Of a stretch of 64,000 nt of DNA, positions 16,442-26,406 are shown one piece after another. The DNA lies in assembly GCA_023428755.1 (NCBI GenBank), contig JAEYWX010000017.1, forward strand, positions 62,001 through 126,000. Direction: 5' to 3'. Each line of letters starts with the position of its first letter. Position 1 is the stretch's first letter. The notes beneath the pieces were generated by a model. That model was given only the letters and a program-made list of their open reading frames with translations, was not told the DNA's origin and did not search any database. A program made the position numbers and the translations under genes. This DNA is from Bacteroidota bacterium. GTDB taxonomy: Bacteria > Bacteroidota > Bacteroidia > Chitinophagales > Chitinophagaceae.

Positions 16442-17257
16442 ATGTCTGTCAATAAAGAAGTCAAACGCATCACCACCAACACACTTCAGAAAATGAAGTT
16501 GAACGGTGAAAAAATTTCCATGATCACCGCTTACGATTTTTCGTTTGCCAAGCTGTTTGATGCAGCGGGTATTGATGTAATACTGGTGGGCGACAGTGCC
16601 AGCAATGTAATGGCCGGGCACGAAACCACCTTGCCGATCACATTAGATCAAATGATCTATCATGCTCAATCGGTATTACGGGGCATTCATCGTTGTTTGG
16701 TGGTAGTTGATCTGCCGTTTGGTACTTATCAATCCAACTCCGATATAGCGCTGGCTTCTGCTATCCGCATTATGAAGGAGACAGGTGCACACGCCATTAA
16801 ACTCGAAGGTGGTGAAGAAGCCGTTGAATCAATCAAACGTATTGTACATGCAGGCATTCCGGTGATGGGACATTTAGGATTAACGCCGCAATCGATTTAT
16901 AAATTCGGCACCTACACGGTTCGTGCAAAAGAGGAAGAAGAAGCAAATAAGTTACGAAGTGATGCATTGCTTTTACAGGAAGCAGGTTGCTTTGCAACAG
17001 TATTGGAAAAAATTCCGGCTACACTTGCAAAAGAAGTATCGGCCAGTATACATATTCCCACCATTGGTATTGGCGCCGGTAATGATTGTGATGGGCAAGT
17101 GTTGGTGATGCATGATATGCTGGGCATCAATACTGAATTTAAGCCACGTTTTTTGCGACAGTATCTAAACCTGCATGAGCAAATCACTTCTGCTGTTCAG
17201 CAATACATCGGCGATGTAAAGAGCGGTGATTTTCCCAACGAAAAAGAATCGTACTGA
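16442..17257 (+). CDS. panB: 3-methyl-2-oxobutanoate hydroxymethyltransferase
   Basis: 271 aa. First step of pantothenate synthesis: transfers a hydroxymethyl group from methylene-THF to ketoisovalerate. Seen: 'MITAYDFSFAKLFDAAGIDVILVGDSASNVM' region, 'DLPFGTYQ', 'KLEGG', 'VMGHLGLTPQS' and 'IGIGAGNDCDGQVLVMHD'. Metal ligands Asp and Glu are in place. It is separated from panC and panD by six genes. The upstream four-helix-bundle insertion leaves only 6 bp between the inverted-repeat arm and its ATG. Confidence 0.96.
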   Translation: MSVNKEVKRITTNTLQKMKLNGEKISMITAYDFSFAKLFDAAGIDVILVGDSASNVMAGHETTLPITLDQMIYHAQSVLRGIHRCLVVVDLPFGTYQSNSDIALASAIRIMKETGAHAIKLEGGEEAVESIKRIVHAGIPVMGHLGLTPQSIYKFGTYTVRAKEEEEANKLRSDALLLQEAGCFATVLEKIPATLAKEVSASIHIPTIGIGAGNDCDGQVLVMHDMLGINTEFKPRFLRQYLNLHEQITSAVQQYIGDVKSGDFPNEKESY

Positions 17258-17264
17258 TCAATAA

Positions 17265-17290
17265 AAAAAGGGAGCAATTGCTCCCTTTTT
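17265..17290. terminator. Bidirectional terminator between panB and the aminotransferase
   Basis: The palindrome GGGAGCAATTGCTCCC (17270-17285) is preceded by A's and followed by T's, so it can stop the converging transcripts from both sides. Confidence 0.9.
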
Positions 17291-17307
17291 CGTTTAACTT
17301 CTTTCAT

Positions 17308-18498
17308 TTATTTCAAATTAGCTAAAGCAGTTTTAATCCGCTTGTAGGCTTCTTCAATTTTTTCCAAACTGTTAGCAAATGATAAACGGATACAATCAGG
17401 TGTGCCAAATGCACGACCTGTAACCGTTGATACATGTGCTACGTTCAACAAGTACATGCAAAGATCATCTGCGTCATTGATTGTATTAGTTCCATCTGAC
17501 TTACCAAAATAATAACTCACTTGTGGAAACACGTAAAATGCACCATCCGGCTCTGCCACTTTCCAGCCCGGCACTTCGCTGATGAGTTCCATTACACGTT
17601 TTTTTCTGCGTTCAAACTCTTTGGTCATGGCTACGGTTGGAGCCTGATCTCCCACCAATGCATCGATAGCAGCACGTTGCGTAACAGCATTGGTTCCGCT
17701 GGTGAACTGTCCTTGTAATTTTTCACAAGCCTTTGCTACTTCCGCATTGGCCGCAATATAGCCAAGACGGTAGCCCGTCATAGCATAACCTTTACTCAAT
17801 CCGTTTACAATGATCACCTGCTCTTTGATGGCATCAAATTGTGCAATGCTTTCGTGCTTGCCAACAAAGTTGATATATTCATAAATTTCATCGGAAATAA
17901 TAAAGATCTCCGGATGATTCACAAATACATCAGCCAGGCTTTTCAATTCTTCTTTGGTATAAACCGATCCTGAAGGATTGCAAGGCGAAGAAAATAAAAA
18001 CACTTTGCTTTTTGAAGTGATGGATGCTTCCAGTTCAGCTGCTGTAATCTTGTATTTGTTTTCCATTTTAGTTGGAAGAATAACCGGAACACCGCCGGCA
18101 ATTTTCACCAACTCCGAATAGGTAACCCAGAATGGCGCAGGGATGATCACTTCATCACCTACATCCACAGTTGCCAGAATAATGTTTGCCAAACTTTGCT
18201 TGGCACCGGTTGATACAACAATATTTTCCGGTTTATAATCAAGATCATTATCACGTTTTAATTTTACACAAACAGCTTCACGCAAATCAAGATAACCGGG
18301 CACCGGCGTGTAGTGACTGTAATTATCATCCACCGCTTTTTTTGCTGAATCTTTGATATGTGTTGGAGTGTCGAAGTCGGGTTCGCCCAAACTGAGGTCA
18401 ATTACATCCACACCCTTTGCTCTTAATTCACGGCCGAGCTTTGCCATTTTCAACGTTTCCGGTTCACTGAACCTGCTTAACAGAGAAGAAAGTTTCAT
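17308..18498 (-). CDS. Pyridoxal phosphate-dependent class I aminotransferase (aspartate-type)
   Basis: 396 aa. Fold-type I aminotransferase with 'SLGEPDFDTP', 'YTPVPGYLDLREAV', 'STGAKQSLANI', 'SPCNPSGSVY', 'ISDEIYEYI' and the PLP lysine in 'NGLSKGYAMTGYRLGY'. This is the Igamma aspartate/prephenate-type subgroup. Substrate cannot be fixed from sequence; aspartate is likeliest. A minus-strand TAACTTGC about 30 bp upstream resembles a -7 box with one mismatch. Confidence 0.88.
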   Translation of the reverse strand: MKLSSLLSRFSEPETLKMAKLGRELRAKGVDVIDLSLGEPDFDTPTHIKDSAKKAVDDNYSHYTPVPGYLDLREAVCVKLKRDNDLDYKPENIVVSTGAKQSLANIILATVDVGDEVIIPAPFWVTYSELVKIAGGVPVILPTKMENKYKITAAELEASITSKSKVFLFSSPCNPSGSVYTKEELKSLADVFVNHPEIFIISDEIYEYINFVGKHESIAQFDAIKEQVIIVNGLSKGYAMTGYRLGYIAANAEVAKACEKLQGQFTSGTNAVTQRAAIDALVGDQAPTVAMTKEFERRKKRVMELISEVPGWKVAEPDGAFYVFPQVSYYFGKSDGTNTINDADDLCMYLLNVAHVSTVTGRAFGTPDCIRLSFANSLEKIEEAYKRIKTALANLK

Positions 18499-18561
18499 TT
18501 GTTTATTGAGATTATAAATTGTTTGTGTGGCGCAAGTTACCTGATCTGTTCCTATTGATTG

Positions 18562-19278
18562 TTAGTTATGCCGAATAATTGAAAGCGATAATGAATCGGA
18601 GCCACTGCGTGCAAGGTAACCTTTTAGCAACAACGAATACACAGCAGCTTTTTGAAAATTGAATTGATATTGTTTCACCACATTGTTGTTGCTGCGTTTC
18701 CTGATCTTGATGTACACAACCGAATCAGCATAAAAGTTTTGAAAGGCAGCCGTTGACTGTACCTGCGATTGGGTGTAGTTGCCGGCATAAATTATTGAAT
18801 TGAACACAGCTGAATCCTGTGCAGGGTCGCTGGGCCGTGTGGTTACTACATCAACCGTATCAATATCCGGACTAAGGTGCACAAATCTGATTTTTGATCG
18901 TTTGCCCAATCCCGTGGTATCAAGATTATCGGTAAGAAAAAAGTATTTCACCGTTGATTGCACGGCCGAATCGGTTACAAAAAAAGAGAGCTTGTTACCT
19001 GTGTTTGAATAAAGCCACGTGGCAAGATCATTACTGCTGCTGCGCAGTTTGTAATTGTTGAAACCGCTGTCGATTTTTGCGTAACTAACCGAAGGTTGTA
19101 ACCCGGTGATGTATGGAAACGTACCAACAGAACGCAGATTTTGCAGCAACTCAATTGTTCCCGCATTGGGCGATGCGTTAATAAATAAAACTTCCGCTGT
19201 TGTGCCGGGTACTCGATCTTTTTTGCAGGAAATCATTAAAAGCAACGTGAGCAAATAAATCAAATTCTTCTTTCTCAT
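18562..19278 (-). CDS. DUF4397 domain-containing lipoprotein
   Basis: 238 aa. Lipoprotein signal ending 'LLMISC' (Cys ~18). DUF4397 pattern 'AEVLFINASPNAGTIELL', and again 'SKIRFVHLSPDIDTVDVV', meaning two related Ig-like beta repeats. Surface or periplasmic role unknown. Its start overlaps the upstream beta-lactamase-like gene's stop by 4 nt, so the two form an operon. Confidence 0.85.
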   Translation of the reverse strand: MRKKNLIYLLTLLLMISCKKDRVPGTTAEVLFINASPNAGTIELLQNLRSVGTFPYITGLQPSVSYAKIDSGFNNYKLRSSSNDLATWLYSNTGNKLSFFVTDSAVQSTVKYFFLTDNLDTTGLGKRSKIRFVHLSPDIDTVDVVTTRPSDPAQDSAVFNSIIYAGNYTQSQVQSTAAFQNFYADSVVYIKIRKRSNNNVVKQYQFNFQKAAVYSLLLKGYLARSGSDSLSLSIIRHN

Positions 19279-20537
19279 TTTTCGTAGGTCATTTTAAATT
19301 TCGACAGATCGGGTTGATGCTTTCGTTCACGTTGCAACTCGTATTCGAAAATCGTTTGTCCCAACTTTTCAAGAAACGGTAACCCAATACTGTCGTAATC
19401 GTATTTGTTATCATTCAAAATACCATCACTGTTGCAGTAAATGGTGGCACTCAACATAAATTCAATGTTCTTTTCAAAATCAACAATGTAAGCTACATCA
19501 GTTAAAAATCCGTACGACCACCCTACTTTGTTAAAAATGCGGATATGTTTGGGAATGGATGCTTTTTTTTGTGTGCCAAACAGCAGGAACTTACAATAAG
19601 CATCAAAAAAATGTGCCGTATCATATTCCGGGAATGTTGTTTCACTGGGCAGTTGACTCATGTATTGATACAAAAACCGGTAATCATCGTCAGTTATGTT
19701 GAAACGTTGTTTTGCAGGAACAGTTTCCGGAAACAACACACTGCGTAACATATTGTGCAGATCGGAAAGATGCACTCTGTTCTTCTCACTAAAATCCATG
19801 GGCTGGTTCACCAGTTCATCGTTGTCATTCAAATATCCTTTACCCAAATAATCATTTCGTTTGATGTATTGATAATTGCTTTTGATCAACGGTTGTTGAT
19901 GAATCACACTTCCGGCACTGTCCCGTAAACTGATGGGATTGGTTGTCCGGTGAAGTTGTTCCGGCATGGTAATGGCGAGGCGGCGGATGATCTGTGCATC
20001 CGTATATCCTTTTTGTGCCAGCTGATCGTGCAGGTATTGTTGCCCCAGAAATTCATACAACCGGTTATTGGCATCATTATCACTCACCACAAAAATCTTT
20101 TTGATGTAATGCTCAATCGTTGGTCGTCCGTCGGGCGAAGTGGGATCGTTATACACAGCCGTTAAACCATCCATTCCTTTTTCGGTGATGAGGGTTGCAG
20201 ACCGATGGATACCTAATCGATTAAGCTTTTCCAGCGCCAGGAAAGCCACGGGCATTTTTACCGTGGAAGCAGGATAGAAATACACATCAGGCTTCAGGTT
20301 CAGAGGAAAATCGGTGAAGCGGGGCCGGTTTTTTTTGTCCCGGTCGATACGGGTGTAGATCACCTGTACCCGGAACGAATCCCGGTTTTGCAGCACATTT
20401 GAAAACACAGCCGGCTGCTGCGCCAGCAGGTTTTCGAGAAAATTATCGTTGGCAACCACAGTTTTACCGGTTTTGCAGGCCTGGAAAATGATAAGAAAAA
20501 CGAACCCGAAAAAAGGAAGAATGACCCGTTTGAACAT
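19275..20537 (-). CDS. Serine hydrolase, class A beta-lactamase-like lipoprotein
   Basis: 420 aa from ATG 20537; a longer frame to 20567 only adds residues ahead of the signal peptide. A hydrophobic signal with lipobox 'IIFQAC' anchors it to a membrane. Serine beta-lactamase/PBP motifs: SxxK as 'YPASTVKMP', SDN as 'VVSDNDANNRLYEFLG', and a KxG box as 'FNKVGWSYG'. The T in KTG is V, and the protein is ~130 residues longer than class A enzymes. A penicillin-degrading role is therefore doubtful; a peptidase or esterase role is equally possible. Confidence 0.82.
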   Translation of the reverse strand: MFKRVILPFFGFVFLIIFQACKTGKTVVANDNFLENLLAQQPAVFSNVLQNRDSFRVQVIYTRIDRDKKNRPRFTDFPLNLKPDVYFYPASTVKMPVAFLALEKLNRLGIHRSATLITEKGMDGLTAVYNDPTSPDGRPTIEHYIKKIFVVSDNDANNRLYEFLGQQYLHDQLAQKGYTDAQIIRRLAITMPEQLHRTTNPISLRDSAGSVIHQQPLIKSNYQYIKRNDYLGKGYLNDNDELVNQPMDFSEKNRVHLSDLHNMLRSVLFPETVPAKQRFNITDDDYRFLYQYMSQLPSETTFPEYDTAHFFDAYCKFLLFGTQKKASIPKHIRIFNKVGWSYGFLTDVAYIVDFEKNIEFMLSATIYCNSDGILNDNKYDYDSIGLPFLEKLGQTIFEYELQRERKHQPDLSKFKMTYEK

Positions 20538-20629
20538 GGTCAAAAATAAGACATTACAACCAACCAAAACAGGCTTAGGACGGTGGAAAACAGTGAATTG
20601 AGGCCTGTTCGCTTATGATATGAAACCCC

Positions 20630-20637
20630 TATCTTTG
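20630..20637 (+). promoter_or_regulatory. Predicted -7 element of secDF promoter
   Basis: TATCTTTG is an exact match to TAnnTTTG, placing the transcript start about 30 nt before the secDF ATG. No good TTG is found 19-23 nt upstream. Confidence 0.5.
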
Positions 20638-20674
20638 CCCTCCTTAAAAAAAGAACCCAAATTACAATTTTATT

Positions 20675-23674
20675 ATGGCACTGAAAGGTTTGGTTAGGTT
20701 TTTTGCGATTGCGTTGATCCTGATCTCTGTTTACCAACTGAGTTTTACATGGATCGTTAACAGCTTCGAAAGCAAACAAAAAGCCAGCGCTGAGAAATTT
20801 GTCAAGAACAATTTTGCTACTGCTTCCAAAGAAACAAAAGACTCTGCAGTGAACGCTGTGTACCGCAGGTATGTTGACAGTTTGAAAGAAAAGGAAATTA
20901 TGAATATTCCTGTTCTTTATCCGAAGTTAACCTATCAAAAAGCAACTGAACAAGAGTTGAATCTTGGTTTGGATCTGCAAGGTGGTATGAACGTTACACT
21001 TGAAGTTGGATTGGATGGTTTGATCCGTTCCATGAGTAACAATCCCAAAGATGCGCAATTGAATGCAGCGATTGAGCGTGCAAATCAATTGAAGAAAAAC
21101 AGTGATGCCGATTTCGTTACATTGTTTGGACAAGCATACACCGAAGCAAATGCAGGAGGTAAATTAGCTCCTTTATTTGCAGGTGGTAAAAATAAAACCA
21201 TCAAGATCGATGCAGGCAATGGTACCGTACTGGATGCCATTCGTGTTGAAGCAAGAGATGCAATCAAGCGTACATACGATCGCTTAACTGCACGTATCGA
21301 TCAGTTTGGTGTGGCACAGCCAAATATCAGCTATGATGAAAACAAAGGCATCATCACTGTTGAGCTTGCCGGTGTGGACGATCCGGAGCGTGTACGTAAA
21401 TTTTTACAAGCCACAGCCAACCTTGAATTCTGGGAAACTTATACCAGTAACGATCCTGCAGTAACACAAAGCCTGCAACAGATCGATCAAAAAGTAAAAG
21501 CTTATTTATCCGGCAGTACCGATACAACTGCAACTGCAGCAAAGGATACGTCAAGTCCTGTAACTGCTGCTGATCAACCTGTAACATCATTGATGTTTCA
21601 ACAACTGGATGGTCCTGCACAAGGCTTCAGCAGTGCCACCATTGGTTTGATCCGTATTGCAGATACAGCAACATTCTCCCGTTACATCAACCTGGATGTG
21701 GTAAAAGCATCTATCCCTTCCACCATGCGTTTCCTGTATGGTGCAAAGCCGGTTGGAAAAAATAAGAAAGGCGAAAGCTTATTGGAAATTTTTGTGATCA
21801 AAACCGTTGCAGGTAGCGATCAGCCAAAACTTACTGGTGAATATATTACTGATGCACGCCAGGATTTTGACCCACGTACAAATGAAGTACAGGTGCAAAT
21901 GGAAATGAATGCAAGAGGTGCCGGTATCTGGGAAAAAATGACAGGTGATGCATTCAATGGAAAATATGCGATTGCTATTGCGTTAGATAATTATGTATAC
22001 TCTGCTCCGGGTGTTAACAATGGCGCAATCAGCGGCGGTGTTTCACAGATCAGTGGAAACTTTACCATCCAGGAAGCAAGCGACCTTGCCAGTGTATTAC
22101 GTACAGGTAAGCTCCCCGCTCCTGCTAAAATTGTACAGGAGCAGGTTGTAGGTCCAACATTGGGCGAAGAAGCCATTAAAGGTGGTACACTTTCGTTTGT
22201 CATTTCATTTGTAGTTATTTTCATCCTCATGTTGTTATACTACAACACAGGCGGGTGGATCGCTAATATTGCTCTTATTCTCAACCTGCTGTTTACTGTT
22301 GGCGTGTTGAGTGCATTCGGTGCAACATTAACTGCAGCCGGTATTGCAGGTTTGGTATTAACCATCGGTATGGCGGTAGATACGAACGTAATTATTTTCG
22401 AACGTATTAAAGAAGAATTAACCAAGGGTAAAAGTTACCAGATGGCGGTGCAGGATGGTTACAGCCGTTCATTAGCGCCGGTATTGGATGGTCACATTAC
22501 AACCTTGCTTACTTCATTCATTCTCCTTTACTTCGGTTTAGGTCCGGTAAAAGGTTTTGCAACTACGCAGATCATTGGTTTGCTGTTGAGTTTGTTCTGC
22601 GGTATTCTTGTTTCAAGATTGATCACCGATGCATGGACCAACAAAAAACGTCACTTCGAATATTTTACAACTATATCCCGTAACATTTTTAAGCATGCTG
22701 CTTACAAGTTCGTTGAGTATCGCAAAGTAGCATACGGTATTTCATTGGTAGTAGTATTGCTTGGGGTTGGTTCTATCTTCAACGGATTTGATTATGGTGT
22801 TGAATTCCGTGGTGGACGCAGTTATACGGTAAAGTTTGACCGTGAAATGAAGAATGAAGAAGTTGCCAACGAACTGAACAAAGTATTTGGTAAATACCCG
22901 ATCATTAAAACTGTTGGAAACAACAAGCAGTTGAACATTACAACTGATTACCTGATCGAGGAACCAGGACAGGAAGTTGACGCCGTGGTTGAAACGAAAT
23001 TGTACGAAGGTTTAAAATCGTTTATCCCTGCCGGTACAACATTTGAACAGTTTACTACGAACTTCAAACAAAGTTCACAAACTGTTCAGCCTACTATTTC
23101 TGACGACTTGAAAAAAGGTGCATTGTGGGCTACCATACTTGGTTTGCTGGTAATTACACTTTATATTTTCATCCGTTTCCGTGACTGGCGTTATTCAGTT
23201 GGTACAATCGTAGCCTTGTTGCACGACGTATTGGTAACATTGATCGTGTTCTCATTCTTTAAGAATATTGTACCGTTCCCGTTAGAGATCGATCAGCACT
23301 TTATTGCGGCTATCTTAACGGTAATTGGTTTCTCTATGAATGATACGGTGGTTGTATTTGACCGTGTGCGTGAATACAGTGCCAAAATGTTTGGTCAGGA
23401 CAAAGGTGTAATTCTGAATAAAGCAATCAATGATACCTTGGCCCGTACAATCATGACCTCATTAACAGTGTTCTTAACCCTGTTGGCGCTCTTCATCTTT
23501 GGCGGGGAAGTAACCAGAGGTTTTGCGTTTGCCATGTTGGTGGGTGTTATTACAGGTGTTTATTCATCTGTGTTTGTTGCGGCTCCTATTTTGATGGATT
23601 TTGCAAAAGACAAACCATTGGGTGAGCCGGAGAAAGATAAAACATTGGCGAAGGCAAGACATTCGATCGGTTAA
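20675..23674 (+). CDS. secDF: Protein translocase subunit SecDF (fused SecD and SecF)
   Basis: 999 aa, a natural SecD-SecF fusion with about 12 membrane helices. SecD half: 'LNLGLDLQGGMNVTLEV' (D1 of the RND family), a large periplasmic P1 domain with an extra Ser/Thr/Ala-rich insert (~280-305), and 'GMAVDTNVIIFERIKEEL' (proton-path Asp). SecF half starts ~670: 'FDYGVEFRGGRSYTV' and 'IGFSMNDTVVVFDRVRE'. It uses the proton gradient to pull secreted proteins through SecYEG; secG is at 52417. Monocistronic, with promoter and terminator. Confidence 0.96.
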   Translation: MALKGLVRFFAIALILISVYQLSFTWIVNSFESKQKASAEKFVKNNFATASKETKDSAVNAVYRRYVDSLKEKEIMNIPVLYPKLTYQKATEQELNLGLDLQGGMNVTLEVGLDGLIRSMSNNPKDAQLNAAIERANQLKKNSDADFVTLFGQAYTEANAGGKLAPLFAGGKNKTIKIDAGNGTVLDAIRVEARDAIKRTYDRLTARIDQFGVAQPNISYDENKGIITVELAGVDDPERVRKFLQATANLEFWETYTSNDPAVTQSLQQIDQKVKAYLSGSTDTTATAAKDTSSPVTAADQPVTSLMFQQLDGPAQGFSSATIGLIRIADTATFSRYINLDVVKASIPSTMRFLYGAKPVGKNKKGESLLEIFVIKTVAGSDQPKLTGEYITDARQDFDPRTNEVQVQMEMNARGAGIWEKMTGDAFNGKYAIAIALDNYVYSAPGVNNGAISGGVSQISGNFTIQEASDLASVLRTGKLPAPAKIVQEQVVGPTLGEEAIKGGTLSFVISFVVIFILMLLYYNTGGWIANIALILNLLFTVGVLSAFGATLTAAGIAGLVLTIGMAVDTNVIIFERIKEELTKGKSYQMAVQDGYSRSLAPVLDGHITTLLTSFILLYFGLGPVKGFATTQIIGLLLSLFCGILVSRLITDAWTNKKRHFEYFTTISRNIFKHAAYKFVEYRKVAYGISLVVVLLGVGSIFNGFDYGVEFRGGRSYTVKFDREMKNEEVANELNKVFGKYPIIKTVGNNKQLNITTDYLIEEPGQEVDAVVETKLYEGLKSFIPAGTTFEQFTTNFKQSSQTVQPTISDDLKKGALWATILGLLVITLYIFIRFRDWRYSVGTIVALLHDVLVTLIVFSFFKNIVPFPLEIDQHFIAAILTVIGFSMNDTVVVFDRVREYSAKMFGQDKGVILNKAINDTLARTIMTSLTVFLTLLALFIFGGEVTRGFAFAMLVGVITGVYSSVFVAAPILMDFAKDKPLGEPEKDKTLAKARHSIG

Positions 23675-23695
23675 TAAAATCAGTTGAAATAGACG

Positions 23696-23727
23696 AAAGC
23701 CCGGCAGAAATAGCCGGGCTTTTTTTG
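23696..23727 (+). terminator. Terminator of secDF
   Basis: AGCCCGGC (23698-23705) pairs with GCCGGGCT (23713-23720) and a T-run follows. Confidence 0.9.
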
Positions 23728-23934
23728 GCTTTACCCCGGCATCTTTCATTGTAAACGGTATTGTTTTTTTCAATATTTTTGAAATCACCCGAAATGCAGG
23801 AATCCAAGGAACAACATCGGTTGTTATACAATGACAGTATCCGGAAAACATGTCATTTGCTCCTGCGAATTATTTCGTTTCACCGGCTCGGCTTTATCGA
23901 CAGGAATTTACATTAACAGAAAAGGAATTACAGC

Positions 23935-26178
23935 ATGAATCATTTACCACATTTAATCACAGATCTGGCGTTAATACTTGGCGTAGCGGCTGTTGCAACA
24001 CTTCTGTTCAAGAAGCTGAAACAACCGGTTGTGTTGGGCTATATCCTGGCGGGAATATTGGTTAGTAAGAACTTTGAATTTTTCCCATCGGTCATTGAAA
24101 TTCATAACGTACAGGTGTGGGCCGAAATTGGTGTGATCTTTTTGTTGTTCAGCCTTGGGCTTGAGTTCAGTTTTAAAAAACTGGTTGAAGTGGGCGGCTC
24201 CGCATCTGTTGCAGCATCTGTTGAAGCTGTCGGAATGTCGGCACTTGGGTATGGTACGGGCTGGTTGTTGGGATGGTCAACCATGGATAGTATTTTTTTG
24301 GGTGCCGCATTAGCTATTTCATCAACTACAATTATCATTAAAGCAGTTGACGAACTTGGGTTGAAAAAGAAAAAATTTGCAACACTTGTTTTTGGAGTAC
24401 TCATTGTAGAAGATATTATTGCCATTGCATTGCTTGTATTACTCTCAACATTTGCAGTAAGTAAGCAATTCATGAGTCTTGATACGGCGTTTTCCATCGG
24501 CAAGCTGGCTATCTATCTTGTTCTTTGGTTTGTAGCAGGTATCTTTTTCATTCCAACCTTGTTGAAAAAAGCAAAGAACCTGATGAGCGACGAAACACTC
24601 CTTGTTGTTTCTATCGCTATGTGTTTACTCATGGTTTACCTTGCTTCTGCTGCCGGTTTTTCGCCAGCCCTGGGTGCGTTCGTTATGGGGTCACTGTTAG
24701 CTGAAACCACAAAAGCAGAGAGGATCGAACATTTGATCATGCCTGTTAAAGATTTGTTTGGTGCGATCTTCTTTGTATCGGTGGGCATGTTGGTGAACCT
24801 GTCGCAGTTGGTGGAGTATGCAGGACCAATAGCACTTATTACGGTGGTGTGTATTTTTGGAAAAATTCTTACTACCGGCTTTGGTGCATTGATTTCCGGT
24901 AACGCTTTGAAGGTATCATTGCAAACAGGAATGAGTCTTGCACAAATAGGTGAATTCTCTTTTATTATTGCATCATTGGGTATGAGTCTGAAGCTCACCA
25001 GCGATTTTCTGTATCCCACCATCATCGCTGTTTCGGCAGTTACCACTTTTACAACGCCATACCTCATTAAAGCCAGCACGCCATTTTATAACTGGATCGA
25101 TCGTAAACTTCCTGATCGCTGGAGAAGATCATTATTGCGATACAGTTCGGAAGCACAGATTATAACTTCAGTAAGTGATTGGGAAGCATTGCTCCGTTCG
25201 TTTGTTTTGAACGTGATTCTTTTTTCGGCGATCAATGGAGCTATTATTTATTTTGCGGGGTCATATCTCCCACCCTGGATCGCTGCCAATACCAATTATG
25301 CATTTGGTGGTATTACTGCTGCAAGTATAACATTGATGATCATGGCGCCGTTCTTATGGGGCTTGATTGTACGGAATGAGCAGAATGAATCATTTGCCAG
25401 AATTTTTGCACAGCAGAAATACCGTGGCCCTATTTGGGTAATGCGGTTTATTAAATTAGTACTGGCACTTTTCTTTATTGTGTTTCTTTTGAATCGTTTC
25501 TTCTCAATTGTTATTGCCTTGTATGCAGCCGCATTGATCATTACTGTATTCCTGATTTTCAGAAAAAAAATCAAGTTGTTGTATGATAAGATCGAAAATC
25601 GTTTTATCCGCAATTTGAACGATCGGGAACTGCAGGAAGAGCTCAATCAATCCATTCTGCTGGCCAGTAAACGAAACGTATCGATGGCTCCTTGGGATGC
25701 ACATATGGTTACGTTTGATATTGAACCGGAGATCAATGCAGCTATTCTTGGAAAAACGCTGGAAGAATTGCAGTGGCGGGAAAAAATTGGAATCAATATT
25801 GCGATGATCAAACGGGGACAGTTATCAATCCCATCGCCGCAACGTACCGAACGGATCTTCCCGGGCGATAAACTGTTTATTATTTGTACCGACTCGCAGG
25901 AAATAAAAATGAATGCAATACTCAGGCCTGATAAAAAGCAATTGGAAAACCAAAAGGATGTTGAAATGGAACTGGACAAGTTTACATTAGATGGTGATTC
26001 TCCGTTTATTCACCGAACCATTCGTGAGTCGGGAATACGTACAGCCACCAATGGATTGGTAGTAGGTGTTGAACGAAATGGTGAGCGCTTACTCAACCCT
26101 GATTCAAATTTTATTTTTGAAGAGGGTGATGTGGTGTGGATCGTGGGTGAAAAGAAATTGATCAGTACAATTGCTTAG
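23935..26178 (+). CDS. Kef-type cation:proton antiporter with C-terminal TrkA-C domain
   Basis: 747 aa. Residues ~5-390 are a CPA2 Na+/H+-exchanger domain of about 12 helices ('QPVVLGYILAGILV', 'GVIFLLFSLGLEFS', 'AISSTTIIIKA'). A hydrophobic segment (~420-560) adds more predicted helices. The C-terminal part (~660-745) carries TrkA-C features ('FIFEEGDVVWIVGEKK'). It lacks the Rossmann NAD-binding domain of KefB/C, so it is likely gated by another ligand. Probably exports K+ or Na+ in exchange for protons. Stand-alone gene, 208-bp leader region without a clear promoter. Confidence 0.88.
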   Translation: MNHLPHLITDLALILGVAAVATLLFKKLKQPVVLGYILAGILVSKNFEFFPSVIEIHNVQVWAEIGVIFLLFSLGLEFSFKKLVEVGGSASVAASVEAVGMSALGYGTGWLLGWSTMDSIFLGAALAISSTTIIIKAVDELGLKKKKFATLVFGVLIVEDIIAIALLVLLSTFAVSKQFMSLDTAFSIGKLAIYLVLWFVAGIFFIPTLLKKAKNLMSDETLLVVSIAMCLLMVYLASAAGFSPALGAFVMGSLLAETTKAERIEHLIMPVKDLFGAIFFVSVGMLVNLSQLVEYAGPIALITVVCIFGKILTTGFGALISGNALKVSLQTGMSLAQIGEFSFIIASLGMSLKLTSDFLYPTIIAVSAVTTFTTPYLIKASTPFYNWIDRKLPDRWRRSLLRYSSEAQIITSVSDWEALLRSFVLNVILFSAINGAIIYFAGSYLPPWIAANTNYAFGGITAASITLMIMAPFLWGLIVRNEQNESFARIFAQQKYRGPIWVMRFIKLVLALFFIVFLLNRFFSIVIALYAAALIITVFLIFRKKIKLLYDKIENRFIRNLNDRELQEELNQSILLASKRNVSMAPWDAHMVTFDIEPEINAAILGKTLEELQWREKIGINIAMIKRGQLSIPSPQRTERIFPGDKLFIICTDSQEIKMNAILRPDKKQLENQKDVEMELDKFTLDGDSPFIHRTIRESGIRTATNGLVVGVERNGERLLNPDSNFIFEEGDVVWIVGEKKLISTIA

Positions 26179-26369
26179 CGTTAATTGATCCTGACTTTGT
26201 ATTGCTGTTTGCCTGTCCAATTGAAAGCATGAACGTATTGTGTTTCAATATTTCATCTGTCATTCAAAACAGTTTGGTTCGCATTTTACGTAACTGCACG
26301 TTCCTGAAACACGTATATCTACGATAACAGAGGTAAATACCGAGTTTGTAAAATAGAGAAATACTGCTC

Positions 26370-26400
26370 TTGTTCAGTCTTAACAGTCCTTTTACTTTTG
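26370..26400 (+). promoter_or_regulatory. Predicted promoter for the A/C-rich transcript
   Basis: TTG (26370-26372), a 20-nt spacer, TACTTTTG (26393-26400): an exact fit to the Bacteroidota consensus. Expected transcript start is about 26407. No ORF begins for almost 600 nt downstream. The 26179-26369 stretch before it holds nothing I can identify. Confidence 0.65.
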
Positions 26401-26406
26401 TATCGT

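Noticed and set aside
23564..23851. Minus-strand ORFs at the secDF 3' end
   Set aside because: They run antisense through the secDF coding end and its terminator, with no protein pattern.
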